Below are positions 9,866 to 20,994 of a DNA stretch of 64,000 nt, piece after piece (within the stretch, counting starts at the first letter, position 1; each line of letters starts with the position of its first letter). The DNA comes from Tridacna crocea (Eukaryota; Mollusca; Bivalvia; Cardiida; Cardiidae). The stretch spans positions 38,925,361 through 38,989,360 of the forward strand of contig OX031064.1 of NCBI GenBank assembly GCA_943736015.1, given 5' to 3'. The position numbers and the translations under genes are program-made. Below the pieces are notes generated by a model that worked only from the letters and a program-made list of their open reading frames with translations, was not told the origin of the DNA and did no database searches.

Positions 9866-9935
9866 TTGTGGGGAAAAAAAAAAACGAGAAAATGCTGGTC
9901 ACCATCATTTTTCTCATTTTCCGACAACGTTTTCA
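9866..9935 (+). repeat. Family A hairpin MITE, core remnant
   Basis: Diverged remains of the palindromic core (GAAAATGCTGGT / ACCATCATTTTTCTC) with no recognisable TTAA ends. Around it, 9666-10137 shows nothing else identifiable. Confidence 0.5.
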
Positions 9936-10137
9936 AGAACTTGTTTTTTTACATTTACGACAAGAGATCGTTTGGTATAAGAATACATGAAAGAGACTAG
10001 GTTTGATGTAATTAATCCGAGTTATAATAACGATCGTGCAGTCACAGCACTTAGCCATAGATTACATTCTTTCATGTCTAATTCCATCATTAATTTCATT
10101 CCATAATTGAATGAATGAATCAATGAGTACGCCAGGC

Positions 10138-10290
10138 CTAACCCTGTACCAGATAAGCCCAACTTTTAACGATCCTGAGGCAAAAGCTCTTGAAAACATA
10201 GTGAGAAAAGGAGAAAATGCTGGTAACCAGCATTTTCTCCTTTTCCCACAATCTTTTCTATCCTTTCAATAATAACAAATTTCAGTTTTG
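10138..10290 (+). mobile_element. Family A hairpin MITE, left half and core
   Basis: Starts CCTAACCCTGTACCAG and carries the complete palindrome centred near 10228. The right flank departs from the family after about 10290, where another inverted repeat begins. Confidence 0.7.
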
Positions 10291-10299
10291 TAATATTTA

Positions 10300-10366
10300 T
10301 ACAGACTATAATCGCACTTACCCTTATATTTGTATAAGGGTAAGTGCGATTATAGTCTGTATCAAA
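10300..10366. repeat. Perfect hairpin, 28-bp arms
   Basis: ATACAGACTATAATCGCAC and its reverse complement face each other across a loop of about 6 bases (arms end in CTTACCCTTATA). It is separate from the family A palindrome just upstream. The next 700 bases hold only AT-rich sequence and a GGGGAGG-type G-rich run near 10740-10780. Confidence 0.8.
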
Positions 10367-11042
10367 TAGAGCAATCTGGTAGTCTACAGGTTTGTACATT
10401 TTGGAAAACATAGAGCATATTAAGAAATACATCTTTTTAAGCAAACTATTTTTTGCATTACAGAAATTACATCCAATTATAGGTTAACAAATTTATAGCA
10501 GTATGTTTAAACAAAACCGGAAAATCTTTCGTATTTTTTACGTACATTTCCACCTATCGTTTTAGTGTTAAAGCCAAAAACGAAAATGACCAAATTTTGT
10601 TTTGATCCCCTCTTGAAATATGAGAAAAAAAATTACGGTGAAAAATCTGGTTAGAGCAGTCTTTAATCTTAACGCTGCATGATTTGACTTTTTTCATGCC
10701 ACGAATCAAATTTTCTTGTACATTTTTGTTATTGAGATGGGAGGGGAGGCGGGGGTGGGGGAGGAGGGGGTGGGGGAAAGGGCTCTATCACTAAATTAAT
10801 GTATATGACTTTTCAATAGTTTCTTGTCGTTAGTCTATTCACGACTGCTTTTTCGTTAAAAGCATGGACGCGTGTATACTGCTAAAAGATTGAAAATTCC
10901 TTGCAGCTACGTATAAATCAGTTTGTTCTGTTCAGTTTTAATTTTCATTGACTGATTAAATAATTTGAATTGTGTTTGAACCAGTCCAAAACAATGTGGG
11001 CGTGCTTACGTGTGAGAATAATCGGAAACCATTCATTAATAA

Positions 11043-11269
11043 TTAACCCTTTCCCAAACAATCCCCGGTTTTCATGTCCCTCAGAAAGAAGCCTTATGAA
11101 AACATTGTGGGAAAAGGAGAAAATGCTGGTAACCAGCATTTTCTCCTTTTCCCACAATGTTTTCCTTCCTTTCTAAAACAAATTTCAATTTTTTAGTCAC
11201 GTTAATTTTGTCGTCTGCAAATGCTTCCCATTTGGACAAGTGTAAAATCATTTCGTTTGATAGAGTTAA
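11043..11269 (+). mobile_element. Family A hairpin MITE, complete (type description)
   Basis: This copy defines the family. It is about 225 bp between two TTAA tetranucleotides, with ends CCCTTTCCCAAAC and its near-complement ...TCGTTTGATAGAG. In the middle is a palindrome of about 60 bp, ACATTGTGGGAAAAGG...CCTTTTCCCACAATGT, folding around GCTGGTNACCAGC. The left flank has a GAAAGAAGCCTT block; the right has TCGTCTGCAAATGCTT. TTAA flanks and CCCTTT ends match piggyBac-type elements; no coding sequence is present. Confidence 0.85.
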
Positions 11270-11343
11270 ACGGTTTTATTGTATGCTCAAATTCTTGATT
11301 AATCGTTTCAACGCCAGAAGCGAAAACATACTTTGGTGCACAG

Positions 11344-11396
11344 CATAGATCAAAGATCAGACTGCACGTTCTGTGCAGTCTGATCTTTGATCTATG
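11344..11396. repeat. Family D hairpin, perfect 24-bp arms
   Basis: CATAGATCAAAGATCAGACT and its complement pair around the loop GTTCT. The family consensus is a stem of the type CGGACAGTGTAGATC-AAGATCAGACTGCAC, found about a dozen times in the window. Confidence 0.85.
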
Positions 11397-11660
11397 TGGT
11401 CCACTCGTTTTGTTAAGAATGAAAGGATTTGATTTTATGCAACTAAAAAGGAGAAAATTTTGGTAATAAATATACCATTTTCTGTTTAAACGGATGGCCA
11501 TAGAAAATATGTCTAAAATGTACAAACTGATTTGAAAACTGTGTATTTTCATAACGATCGCGTAACAAGTCCTTTTCAAGTTAGGATACATGCTGTAAAA
11601 AATTGCTTCCTGGAAGCTTTAACTCGTAGGCTGCTATAGGCGCGACTCTCTTACCTTTTG

Positions 11661-11726
11661 CGGACAGTGTAGATTAAGATCAAACTACACGGAACGTGTA
11701 GTCTGATCTTAGATCTACATTATCCG
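11661..11726. repeat. Family D hairpin with CGGACAGTGTAG terminus
   Basis: Arms run from CGGACAGTGTAGATTAAG to the complementary CTTAGATCTACATTATCCG around GGAACG. Flanking text with TATTTAACAGGGTATGAG resembles the outer part of other family D copies. Confidence 0.8.
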
Positions 11727-11829
11727 ATTAGGAGATATATTTCCCCCCCCAAAATAACTTTGAAATAGCAATTTTTGAGTGTTTAGTATCGAAATGAAAA
11801 TTTTATTCTAGTTATTTAACAGGGTATGA

Positions 11830-12115
11830 GTTATTATTTCATACTTTCCGGTAGGATATCGAGAAATAGCAGTGAAAATATTTTTCGATCTTACACTGGT
11901 ACCACCAGTGAAAATACCGATTTTCACGTTCTTGTCGCCTAGGTAAATATTGCGCGTGCCTCACAACCAGATGGGAAATATGACGTCATATATACCTAAC
12001 ATTTCTCGCGCTTGACGTAACGTTGCTAAGCGGGAGGGGTACGCCACGGGGAATAAGGGAAAAGAACTGTACTGAATTTTGATAAAGCTCCTCCCAGAAA
12101 GGGTTAAAAGCATGA
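11830..12115. repeat. Dispersed repeat, inverted partner of 37555-37840
   Basis: About 285 bases match the reverse complement of 37555-37840, including GGTAGGATATCGAGAAATAG and a segment around CGGGAGGGGTACGCCACGGG. Both copies adjoin the same GGTGAAAGATCGAA sequence, so they are one element family. No coding sequence is seen. Confidence 0.75.
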
Positions 12116-12134
12116 AATAAATAGAATATTCGTT

Positions 12135-12265
12135 TTTTTTGGTGAAAGATCGAATGTTCTAGTGAACACCATCGGTAATATTTTCACTCGTGGCTGCGCC
12201 ACTCGTGAAAATATTACCGATGGTGTCCACTCGATGATATAAATTTCGATATCTCACCGAAAAAA
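12135..12265. repeat. Palindromic repeat with about 45-bp arms
   Basis: GTGAACACCATCGGTAATAT followed by TTTCACTCGTGG pairs with CCACTCGTGAAAATATTACC and GATGGTGTCCAC. Outer bases GGTGAAAGATCGA and TCGATATCTCACC extend the symmetry. A relative without the second arm lies at 37490-37545. Confidence 0.8.
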
Positions 12266-12404
12266 ACAAATATCCTCTATATCATAACTTTGATTGTGAT
12301 GTTTGGTTGTGCCAAAGTTTGAACAGGGTCATCACAGGATTCAAGCCTGAAACCTTTCGAGTGGAAGGTGTAAGTTCTGTATCTACAACACTGTCTCCCC
12401 CATC

Positions 12405-12705
12405 ATCTCCCGCTAGATGGCAGTCTATAAATACTCATTTATCTAATTCAGTGGGCATCCTGGGTACAGAACCGGACCACATTTAATCTACGCGACAATC
12501 GTTACTCTGAATTTCAAACTAAAATTGACGTTTACTCAGTAAAGCGCTACCTGGTGCGATTCACTCAGCTATGATCTGCAGTTTAGAGAAAATCCGGAGC
12601 TAAAACAGGCCTGATTTTTCCTAAATGTATTGATAAAAGCCATTTTCTCCATTGCTACTTTACAGCGCGTATTACAACAGTCTCTCCGATATCAGGGATA
12701 GCTAT
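12405..12705. repeat. Dispersed repeat family H, copy 1
   Basis: Runs from CCCGCTAGATGGCA to GTCTCTCCGATAT and matches the reverse complement of 42638-42925; a third, partial copy is at 23960-24090. Between here and 13260 nothing recognisable was found. Confidence 0.7.
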
Positions 12706-13264
12706 GCATCATATAAGACAGGTCTAATCTACGAAGATTATGTTTGACAAGCGCAGACAATACTGTTTCCCCCAATACTTTAAAAGTTTGCGAGGTAGGG
12801 TTAAGCAAGGTAGGGACAAAATATCAGCTGTCCTTTTCATTCGTCAATTTTTAAAATCAATAGATATCTTTTATCGCTTATTGAATCTAGAGTGTGTGCA
12901 CGTTTAAAGTATTCCATAACAATAAAAATACACAGCTTGACTTTTTACTTCTATATTTGACTGCACCCTGTCAGCGCCAGGGATGATAACAATTTAGCTT
13001 TTGCTGACGGATCAAAATCAGACGGCACATAAAAGTGCTGTCGGATCTTGGATCTATGGCTTCAGGTTTTTTGAGTCAAGTATCTAAAGATTTAGAAAAG
13101 AAAAATACATATTTCTAAATCTCAGTGAATGGTATTATCAAGCATCGAAAGAGTTCGAGAGAAAATTGTCGAATGAAATCGACATGTTAAGTCAGTATAT
13201 ATATATTAAAGTCACAAAAATTTGAGTTTCGATGCCGTTTATGTCCGAATATTAGACAAGAAAA

Positions 13265-13318
13265 GGCGGACAGTGTAGATCATAGATAAAAGTCTGATTT
13301 TGATCTGCACTGCCCGTA
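13265..13318. repeat. Family D hairpin, degenerate
   Basis: GGCGGACAGTGTAGATCAT and GATCTGCACTGCCCG remain as mismatched arms. Confidence 0.6.
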
Positions 13319-13636
13319 TAAGCAACTGAATCCGGGGTTTATGTCTCAAGGGTGAAATGTCAATCGTGTTATTTCTCTAATGAAACGGAAAGCTGCTCGC
13401 TCAATCGAAATATGGCGCGGGAAGGAGTCGAATGTACATGTTCAGTCACGATTTCTGTGGTATTTGTAGGCCAACCTGTTTGGGTAAGGAAGCACCACAT
13501 TTTTTTGAAACAAAAACAAAAAATACACAAAAGTTATCATTATTTTATAGCTGTGACTAATATAAACGTTTACTGAAATCTATCTGTAAAGCAGAAGATA
13601 ATAAAAAGAAGAAATTGGTGAGTGAACCACGTTCAG

Positions 13637-13701
13637 GTTTTTGTCAGCAAACACTTTGAATTTGGACGAGTGTAAGATTTTGATTTTCGGAAAAGAGTTA
13701 A
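13637..13701 (+). repeat. Family A MITE, right-end remnant
   Basis: Retains TTTGTCAGCAAACACTTTGA and a terminal AAAAGAGTTAA; the palindrome is gone. It lies about 270 bases upstream of the receptor start codon. Confidence 0.5.
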
Positions 13702-13973
13702 AATTATTATTGTCTATTTCCAGGATACCTAAGGCAACTTTTAACGTTAGTCGGATTGCAGAATCAAGAGTATTCAATGGAATACGGGGGATAGAAACCA
13801 GAGAATTATTTTGATTTATTGTTATCAATGCAGACGATGTGTTAGTTATGAAAGGTTTCATATTGGGTGATAGAATATCTGTGTGGAGCTGAATTTTTAT
13901 TCCACTTTATTTTGTTTTGTGTGTGAAATGATTTTTGCAAGTTCCATTTGAAACCATCAACAACAACAACAAA

Positions 13974-15224
13974 ATGAAGAGGATGTGTTTTACACGTGCG
14001 TTTTTGTCGATTCAACTTCTGTCGGTTTTCACTTGTGGAAATTCGAATATAAGCCACGAACTAGCGAACTTTACAGATTCATTTCCGTGCTCGGAAACGT
14101 GGGATTGTAGCAGTGCAAACGAGTCGGAAAGTAATTACACAATGGGAGACAGACCAACTACCAGCTCATACTATCCAGATTTTACTTTACCTGATTTTTT
14201 TTCCGAACCCACCCCGGAAGATATTGAAATGTATCTAGAACGACCAGACACTCAGGAATACTTAAATAGGTTCCCACACAGTCTGCAAAGGTTGATAGTG
14301 CAGGAAACGTTGCGTTATTGTCCATACATGAAGCTTTGTAACTTTTCCTTTGGATTAGAACCGTCACCATTTGTCCTACAATTTAAAGCTAAGTGTTGTT
14401 CAGACTGTGAATGTAACTCTGGCTGTGAAATACACGGAAACTGTTGCCCCGACTATACAACAATGTATTTTCCCACGTCCGAGGATGCGACGACGGAGGA
14501 AATTTTACAGACATGCATGATAACTGAAATTCGGCACCAGCCGGCCAATGGCAGAGTACAAAGTGATATTCTGCGTCTCTCTGATTCCGTTCTTACCTAC
14601 CAAGCTTGTCCGGTAAATGTTGACCAAGATCTACGTTTCCGATGCGAAGGAGAATTTCGATTATTCCCAAATCTAACAAGTGATGACGTCATTCCATTGA
14701 CCGAAAATGGAACAACGAAAACGTATCGAAATAAACACTGTGCTGTGTGTAATGGTGCGGACCTAGATCGTTTGATACCGTGGTCAGTTAGGTTGAGTTG
14801 CAATGCTCCTCCTGTTTTTACTTCAGTCGGACAACTAGTATTGACAATACTAGATGGAAGAGCAGACTGTGAGTTGAATCTAAATGTACCAATTTCGGCT
14901 GAAGTCGTATATTGTGATAACGTCATATCTGACTGTAACACCACAGGTCTTTGGAATAGTTTTGATCCCGACGTTTATCGAGCTTGTAATGCATACCAGG
15001 CGATTATAGATGTAAAGGAGGACTTGGTGACCTATACTTTCAGGAATCCATTTTGTGCTATTTGCAATGGAATGACACCTTCCAATTACTATTGCGACAC
15101 TATGTCGTATGATGCTGGACGGCCGTTTAGCTTCTCCGGTTTACTTCGCACTGAAACTCTAGACAACTCTGAGGTATCAAGAGATACATCCTGTGGTTCA
15201 GATTCCATGTTCGATGATATAACG
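13974..15224 (+). CDS. Class B/adhesion-like GPCR, exon 1: signal peptide and Cys-rich ectodomain
   Basis: This exon encodes 417 residues. ATG 13974 is chosen because it has AAA before it and opens directly on a signal peptide (charged start, then FLSIQLLSVFTC). The frame also extends upstream to a TTG, which is not used. Residues near 138-162 form a somatomedin-B-like knot with the CCSDC and NCCPDY signature. The rest is a Cys-rich, glycosylation-rich ectodomain with two HCAVCNG / FCAICNG repeats (about residues 257 and 364). The exon ends in frame at a GTAAGT donor (15225). Such N-termini are seen in Methuselah-like/adhesion-like receptors of molluscs. Ligand unknown. Confidence 0.85.
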
Positions 15225-15300
15225 GTAAGTGTATTTGAACGATTTGATTGAGAAATTCTATGAAATGAAAAAAACTATTCAAGATAAACAAGACATATCT

Positions 15301-15522
15301 TTAACTCTTTACCAGACGACAAAATTCTAACCCTGCCCAATATTTGCAGTCCACAATTTCAGTGTGGCTCAAATGGTGCAATCGTTGTTGATAGGGTAGA
15401 AAACATTGTGGGAAAAGGGAGAAAATGCTGGTTACCAGCATTTTCTCCTTTCACAACAATGTTTTCAAAAGGCTTCTTTCTCAAGGTCGTCAAAAGTCGT
15501 CATTGTGTGGTAAAGGGTTTAA
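15301..15522 (-). mobile_element. Family A hairpin MITE, complete, reverse
   Basis: TTAA at both ends (15301 and 15519); the palindrome near 15432 has lost a few bases of one arm (CCTTTCACAAC). Confidence 0.8.
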
Positions 15523-15650
15523 AAAGACAGACGGTGTTAGAGATAGTAGAGTATAAATACTGAAAATACTGAAAGTCTTTTGCAGTTCAATATGAAGTAA
15601 AATAATGAAGAAAATTTCACGAGCAACCGCCTCTTTTTTTCACTGTTTTT

Positions 15651-17142
15651 AGCTCACCTGAGCACGAAGTGCTCAGAGTGAGCTATTGTAATCACTCACC
15701 GTCCGTCGGTGTCCGTTCGTCCGGCGTCCGTCCGTCCGTTCACTTTTCATTGTTTACACTCTAGCATCTACAAATATCAACCAAACTTGGTCAAAGTATA
15801 TATGACCATAAGATCTCGGATGAGTTCGATTATTGGGCCTTATTGGACCAGAGCATGTGGAGTTATTTGTCCTTGAATTAGAAAAAAATGCTATATTTCA
15901 CTTTGTTTACTCTCTAGCATCTACAAATGTAAAGCAATCAGCACCAAACTTGGTCAAAATATATATGACTATAAGATCTCGAATGAGTTCGATTATGGGT
16001 ATAATCGGACCAGAACATGTGGAGTTATTTGCCCTTGAATTAGAAAAAAATGCTATATTTGCATTTTGTTTATACTCTAGCATCTACAAATATCAACAAA
16101 TCAGCACTAAACCTGGCCAAAATATATATAACCATAAGATCTCGGATGAGTGTGATTTTGAGTCTAATCGGACCAGAACAACTGGAGGTATTTGCCCTTG
16201 AATTATGAAAATTGTTATATTTGACTTTGCTCACACTCTAGCATCTACAACTATCAACCAGTCGTTACCAAACTTTGCCAAAACATATATGACTATAATA
16301 ACACGGGTGAGTTCGATGATAGATGTAATTGGACCAGAACAACTGGAGTTATTTGCCCTTGAATTATATAAATTGCTATATTTTACGTTGTGTAAACTCT
16401 AGCATCTACAAATGTCAACCAATCAGCACCAAACTTGGTCAAAATGTAAATGACTGTAAGGTCTCGGAAGAGTTCGATTATGAGTACAATCGGACCAGAA
16501 CAACTGGACTTATTTGCCATTGAATTAGAAAGTTCGTTAGAATAGTTTTTAGCACGGAGCAAAACTTTGTCATCTCCAGCCCGATTGACTTGAAACTTGG
16601 CATTTGTTCTTTTTGCAATAATACAGGGTGCACTGTGAAAGAACTCGTACTGTCTGAGTTATTTCCCTTTGATAATCATTTCTATAGCATTTTTTGCTCA
16701 TATGGAATATAACTTTGTCATTTACAGCCTGAACATCTTCAAATTTGATATGCAAGAAATGTAACTCTACCTCGTTATTTCCCTTTGAATGTAATTTTTA
16801 CAGCATTTAGTGCCTGTCCGGAATATAACATTGTCATCTCAAGTCAGAACGACTTCAAACTTGGAATGCACGTTTTTTTGCAATATTACGGAGTACAGTG
16901 TGCAAGAACAATAACTCTAGCGCGGATTTCGAGTAATTCCACTTTGATCTTCCTTTTAACACTATTTCTTGCTTGTTCGGAACTGAACTTTGAAATCTCG
17001 AGTCAAATTGTGACAATTTGCTGTTCTTCTTTCATTATCATTTGACCTTGAAACTTGATATTAAGTATTTATCTTTATTTTAGATCTTTGATGTTTGGTA
17101 CACAGGTGAGCGATATAGGACCATCATGGTCCTCTTGTTCTT
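15651..17142 (+). repeat. Bivalve-type dispersed element starting AGCTCACCTGAGC
   Basis: Begins with the small hairpin TGAGCACGAAGTGCTCA, then GTCC/CCGT-rich simple sequence (15693-15740), then tandem units, and ends with ACAGGTGAGCGATATAGGA and GGACCATCATGGTCC. The start GCTCACCTG and the near-terminal CAGGTGAGC are inverted. This repeat type is, as far as known, abundant in bivalve genomes; its class is uncertain. Confidence 0.75.
15761..16540 (+). repeat. Five tandem units of 153-163 bp
   Basis: Each unit starts CTAGCATCTACAAAT and contains GATCTCGGATGAGTTCGAT and CGGACCAGAACAACTGGAG. Unit starts are at 15761, 15914, 16077, 16238 and 16399. Open frames across units arise from the repeat and are not taken as genes. 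Confidence 0.85.
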
Positions 17143-17794
17143 TTTTTTGTGGAAGATATAACATTTCCAAATTGCACAAGAAAATAATCATTGGAGAAGT
17201 CACCGGACCTGTCCAGCAGTGATGAGTTTAAAAGGCAGACTGCCACAGAATTTTCTGTCTAAATCCATTTTTCTTGCGAAATTGCCCTGATACACATTTT
17301 GTTTCGTCATGGTTTTGTAAATAAAGGGAAATAAAAAAAAAAAACGAAACGAGAAATAGACGTGTGTGTTTTTTTCTTTTAGACGACGAATTTCAGAAAA
17401 AATATTCGTTACGTTAATCTGCCGTGGCTGCAAATGACCCCTAAAATACTTGTATTTTTTCATTAAGCAAATAAATCCAAACTGGAGAAAAAATAAGAAG
17501 AATTTCGTTAAAAAACAGAGAGCAGACTGCTGGATAAGATCATGCCATTTGAAAATGAGACAAGAAGGCCAAATAACCGTCATGTAAAGCTTATGAGGTT
17601 TCTACTCGGCGGCTTTTTTACTTGTTTGTTTACATGTACCAAAATGTATTGAAATTTAAAAGCCAATAAACTATATTTGGAAACAATGATGCTAACCTCT
17701 CCTGGCTTTTTTTTTTTTAAGAAGCCAACTTGTTCGATTCTCTACTACTATATGGTACGAGGCCCATATATATCGATAGGCTGTAGCAACATTT

Positions 17795-17942
17795 TTAACC
17801 CTTATCCCGCTAAATAACCAAAGTGAAATTATTTCAATTCCATAGTAAAAATTAAACTATTGCTATTTCTAAGTTAATGTTTTGGCGAATAATAACTCCT
17901 TATCGGACAGTGTAGATCCAAGATCAGACTGCACGTTCTGTT
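17795..17942 (-). repeat. Family D element, left part with half hairpin
   Basis: Starts TTAACCCTTATCCCGCTA and ends in CGGACAGTGTAGATCCAAG...GCACGTTCTG, where the second arm is lost. Confidence 0.6.
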
Positions 17943-18039
17943 ATTGCAGTTGAAATTACACACAATTGATTTTGTGTATCTAGAATACTGTAATGGGCTA
18001 ATTGGTATAATGCATCAATACTCCATAGATAATCATTTC

Positions 18040-18239
18040 TACGCATTGCTCGTAGGAGCCTTTGGAAAACACTGTGGCAAAAGGTGAAATTGCTCGTGAC
18101 GAGCAATTTCACCTTTTGTCACAAATGTTTTCTATTCTATCAAAAGGTGTCATACACACATAAGAAACAGCTTCATCCTTGCTGTTATTTAGGGTCAATT
18201 AGAGATACCATAGAAATGCCTTATGGGGTAAAGGGTTAA
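18040..18239 (+). mobile_element. Family B hairpin MITE
   Basis: Core palindrome GTGGCAAAAGGTGAAATTGCT with its complement around CGTGACG, and a right end ...ATGGGGTAAAGGGTTAA with TTAA at 18236. The complete relative is at 42100-42328. Family B resembles family A in end sequence and plan but has a different core. Confidence 0.75.
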
Positions 18240-18339
18240 ACCCAATTTTCACAGAACATACTAGTTCAAGTATTTGTCGTAAAACAGATAAAATACCTCT
18301 AAATATTGCAATGAGCGATTATATTTTGCCTTTTTTCAG

Positions 18340-20034
18340 ATGCAATGTCGGAAAGTGATATGCGCATTCCATCGCACGTTTAAAGATGGTCAATGTGAAC
18401 AACTCTTCGATTTGTTGGGTGATAGAGGTTACAGGGTCTCCTCCCTAGTCAAGCCGTCAGCGGAGATACCATTACAAGATATGTACGAGATTATGCCAAA
18501 CTTAACATCAATAATCCAAGACGGCTTCATAAGTTTTACAAATGGGTATATGTGTACGAGGCGGGTGAAAATGGTATCACACAATGTTTTAAGGGAAAGT
18601 GACGTGATCGAAACGATCGACCAAATCGACCTTATGCTCGATATGGTTTCTGACCAGAATCTTGAGGAGTTTGTTGATAACACACTTAAATTAGACGAAT
18701 CAAACTTTACTTTTGCTACTAAATCAAATCAAACTTTTACATTCAAATTGTTCATTAAAGACGATGTTATCAATCATTCAGCCTATATACCGTACAGCTT
18801 GTACGAAAACTGGACAATACCTGATAACACACCTGTCGATCTTGATGAGCTTCTTAATTTTTCGTATGTTGATAACGAGGATATCGCAATACCTTACTTT
18901 ACATGGAACGAAAATTATGACACGTGCTCTTTTCAAGGAACTTTTCATCGGCTTCTGACTTTGAGGCCATGTCCTATGTTTTCTATAAATACTCTGGACT
19001 TTCGACTCGTAGAAACAACATACGGTTTTAAATTGAAGGAGAAAGAAGTCCTTGGACTTTCTGACTACGTAAAAGACGAATCAGATGCTGGAGTTATTCG
19101 AATATGTGTTGAGACATACGAGAGTGTTTTTCGGGAATTTTTCGGTCAAGATGGCATGGATGGTTATACTGCAGAGACGATCGTTTCTATAGTGTCTGTT
19201 TCAATTTCAGTTACATGTTTGATAGTAACACTTTTTACGTATTGCTTTTTTACTCAGCTACGCACACTTCCGGGCAAAAACAACATGGCGTTGATTACGT
19301 CACTTCTGGCAGCTCAGTCTCTATATCTGTTCAGCAGTTTTGGCGGTCTCGACACAAACACATTTTCGTGTAAACTAGTCGGTGGGTTGACCCACTTCTT
19401 TTGGCTTTTGTCCGTATTCTGGATGAATGCTTGCACGTTTCACATGTTTCGTGTTTTGTTGAAAACAAGAGACCTATCCAGGTCAGCAAATACAAAGAAA
19501 CATGTTCAATATCACGTGTATACTCTCGCGCTGTCTTCAGTCTTTGTAATAGGTAACATAATCGTAAGTATGCTAAAGAGTAATAACTCTGATATCGGTT
19601 ATGGAGGCAGTCGCTGTTATATATCCACACAAAGAATGGTTGAAGTCACGTTTGGTATTCCTGCCGCCATTGTTGTGACGGCAAATATTTCCATGTTCAC
19701 GACGATTGTAATTAAACTGAAAAGAGCGCCTACAGTCAGTAAAAATGTCAAACATGAAAGACGCTATTTTATCGTGTTTGCTAAATTGTCTTCAATTACT
19801 GGAGCCACATGGTTGTTTGGTTTTGCATATATGTGGACAGGAATAACGGCGCTTTCTTTCCTGTTTATCATTTTGAATGGCAGTCAGGGTTTGTTTATAA
19901 TGTTGTCTTTTACTTGTAATGCAAGAACACTCTCAATGTATACAGAAAGAAGTAAGTCTCTACGGACATCACAAGACAGTCAAAGAAATTCTACGAAAGT
20001 AGTCACTGATAGTAGCTTTAAATCCAAAGACTAG
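18340..20034 (+). CDS. Class B/adhesion-like GPCR, exon 2: stalk and seven-helix domain
   Basis: Follows exon 1 in frame after a TTTTTTCAG acceptor and adds 564 residues, for a total of 981. The first 270 residues continue the glycosylated ectodomain. Seven hydrophobic helices lie between about 695 and 943 of the whole protein. Helix 3 has FFWLLSVFWMNACTFHMF, helix 6 has WLFGF, and helix 7 has LNGSQGLFIMLSF, all class B/adhesion (7tm_2) hallmarks. No clear GPS cleavage motif is seen before helix 1. The tail is short and Ser/Lys rich. It should act as a plasma-membrane receptor signalling through G proteins. Confidence 0.9.
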   Translation: MQCRKVICAFHRTFKDGQCEQLFDLLGDRGYRVSSLVKPSAEIPLQDMYEIMPNLTSIIQDGFISFTNGYMCTRRVKMVSHNVLRESDVIETIDQIDLMLDMVSDQNLEEFVDNTLKLDESNFTFATKSNQTFTFKLFIKDDVINHSAYIPYSLYENWTIPDNTPVDLDELLNFSYVDNEDIAIPYFTWNENYDTCSFQGTFHRLLTLRPCPMFSINTLDFRLVETTYGFKLKEKEVLGLSDYVKDESDAGVIRICVETYESVFREFFGQDGMDGYTAETIVSIVSVSISVTCLIVTLFTYCFFTQLRTLPGKNNMALITSLLAAQSLYLFSSFGGLDTNTFSCKLVGGLTHFFWLLSVFWMNACTFHMFRVLLKTRDLSRSANTKKHVQYHVYTLALSSVFVIGNIIVSMLKSNNSDIGYGGSRCYISTQRMVEVTFGIPAAIVVTANISMFTTIVIKLKRAPTVSKNVKHERRYFIVFAKLSSITGATWLFGFAYMWTGITALSFLFIILNGSQGLFIMLSFTCNARTLSMYTERSKSLRTSQDSQRNSTKVVTDSSFKSKD

Positions 20035-20990
20035 CACTTAGCATGTTTTTGTTGATAGATTGCAAGGTGTTTTACGTTTCTTTCAACATTATTTCAATAT
20101 TATCACTGAAAGAAATTACCTATGACAGAGAGACATGCTCTGTAAAAAGAGTGCTTAATGCACGTGGAAAAAATATCTTCGAGATTGAGGCAAGACTTTT
20201 GGGTTGCCAATCTGACATCTTTATCATCACGCCATGCAGTCTCTTTTTTGTTTATTGTCTAAATGAAAAAAAATTGAGTGTCAAATATACTATACTGCTT
20301 CCCATTCTATATCGTGCTGTATACTTGTATTAACATTATTTGTATGCATCGGAGGTCGTTTTGGACGAAGCATTCGCTTTTAACAAGCGACTCCTTTTCC
20401 CAAAACGAGTTCCATATTTGTAGTATCTAACTCCCTCGTAATTTATCTCCTTTCTAATGATTTTCACTTTTAAAGTTTGACATCTTACTTATCTGATACT
20501 ATTCTTTCTCTAATGTGCTATTTTCGTTCATGTTTCACTTTTATCATTCATTATTTCCGCATTCGCTTATTCATTTCAACATACCCATTTGATATCACTT
20601 GATTTTCATTTTATTTTTTGTTTATTCCATATCCATGTATGTATTTATGATTTATGTGTTCGGCGAGTTCAAGCTGATATTATGAATTAAGTTTCTGTAC
20701 TGTACTGTTAAAAATGAAATATCCGTAAACTGAAGACACTTTTTCTTATTCAGCTGCTTGGTTTGTACCTCTCTTCCTAATGTTAGCCTGCAAGTATAAC
20801 ATATTACGAATTCGGATCTAAATTATTTCCCTTTTATGTTTTTTGGTGTAATACTACATTTCCAAGAAAAGCCACCTGATTGAGTGATACGTAATATCTC
20901 TACCAATTAGATTTTTGGGTTTGAATTAAAGCTAAATTTAGTATGGTTTGACTCCTTGTCTCTAGATCTGTCGGATACAGCTTAGAATGA
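20035..20990 (+). other. Region downstream of the GPCR gene
   Basis: AT-rich non-coding DNA holding the 3' UTR. No clear AATAAA was found close to the stop and no repeats were recognised. Confidence 0.5.
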
Positions 20991-20994
20991 TGTA

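Larger units (their letters stand above)
15225..18339 (+). other. Intron 1 of the GPCR gene
   Basis: A phase-0 intron of 3115 bases with GTAAGT donor and a TTTTTTCAG acceptor at 18331-18339. It is filled by a family A MITE, a 1.5-kb bivalve-type repeat, a family D hairpin and a family B MITE. The stretch 17143-17794 shows no gene or repeat that could be recognised. Confidence 0.85.

Noticed and set aside
13352-13576. Short Cys-rich frame upstream of the receptor (KCQSCYFSNETESC)
   Set aside because: No signal, no clear splice context to join it to the receptor, and it ends in low-complexity sequence.
13935-13973. TTG start for the receptor
   Set aside because: Non-AUG; ATG 13974 has a better context and opens directly on the signal peptide.
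17200-17583. 127-residue minus-strand frame
   Set aside because: Low-complexity Phe/Lys-rich translation of AT-rich intron with no domain.
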